Assembly (NCBI GenBank): GCA_000231825.2 | Contig: JH720297.1 | Span: 66,388 to 130,387 of the forward strand | Length of the DNA: 64,000 nt | Reading direction: 5' to 3' | Source: Tetrahymena elliotti 4EA | Taxonomy: Eukaryota > Ciliophora > Oligohymenophorea > Hymenostomatida > Tetrahymenidae | In this document: positions 63,906 to 64,000 of the stretch, piece after piece | Numbering within the stretch: position 1 is the first letter of the stretch | Layout of the letters: each line of letters opens with the position of its first letter | Translations under genes and position numbers: made by a program | The notes under the pieces: generated by a model | What the model was told of the DNA's origin: nothing | Database searches by the model: none | The model's input: the letters and a program-made list of their open reading frames with translations, nothing else

Positions 63906-64000
63906 TAAAATCTAAAAGAGAGAATGAAATATAACGATAATTTAGAAAAGAGCACCTCAAATAATAGTGGTGAATAATGTTCGAAAAAGAGTTAAAGACC
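63906..64000. other. 5' flank of the channel gene
   Basis: The first 95 bases upstream of the channel start. They are AT-rich with AAA before the ATG. Too short to say more. Confidence 0.5.

Noticed and set aside
1..64000. CRISPR arrays, insertion sequences, bacterial promoters and ribosome-binding sites
   Set aside because: The window is eukaryotic (ciliate code, GT-AG introns, Pol III tRNA terminators). No direct-repeat/spacer arrays, terminal inverted repeats or transposase motifs were seen.

Overview
The window reads as macronuclear DNA of a ciliate, most likely Tetrahymena or a close relative. It is extremely AT-rich, and its genes make sense only if TAA and TAG are read as Gln and TGA is the sole stop (ciliate nuclear code). 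Under that code I could build 15 complete or nearly complete protein-gene models, three small, tentative or partial ones, one gene tail at the left edge, and three tRNA genes. Introns are GT-AG, very AT-rich and about 50-620 nt long. For each multi-exon gene called complete, the summed exon length is a multiple of three and the frame is kept at every junction. All coordinates come from hand translation.

Left third (1-24 kb): the tail of a + strand gene (2-220); a large Gln/Asn-rich unknown on the - strand (3618-6569); two neighbouring paralogous - strand genes for secreted/EGF-like/membrane/RING-H2 proteins (9027-11125, 13085-15272); arginyl-tRNA-protein transferase ATE1 (16286-18310, -); a small + strand unknown (18703-19104); and an intronless Rieske oxygenase of the cholesterol C7-desaturase type (19939-21300, -).

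Middle (24-46 kb): two identical tRNA-Asn genes and one tRNA-Glu (24481-24858); a cyclic-nucleotide-binding-domain K+ channel (25772-30445, +); three unknown - strand genes, one with a tandem duplication of its 3' end; two related small two-membrane-span proteins (38193-38585, 42108-42470, +); and a ten-exon RCC1-repeat protein (43333-46042, -).

Right third (46-64 kb): a fused seven-transmembrane receptor/phosphatidylinositol phosphate kinase (46918-49588, -); a third membrane RING-like gene whose RING lacks one zinc ligand (about 50704-53415, -); a six-exon major facilitator transporter (53798-55814, -); and a 2,076-residue CNBD K+ channel (56973-63905, -).

Themes: membrane signalling (two CNBD channels and a receptor-lipid kinase), membrane-anchored ubiquitin-ligase-like proteins, sterol modification and transport. 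The most notable observations are the receptor-PIPK fusion and a CCHC zinc knuckle attached directly behind the CNBD in both channels. No CRISPR arrays, transposons or viral genes were seen.
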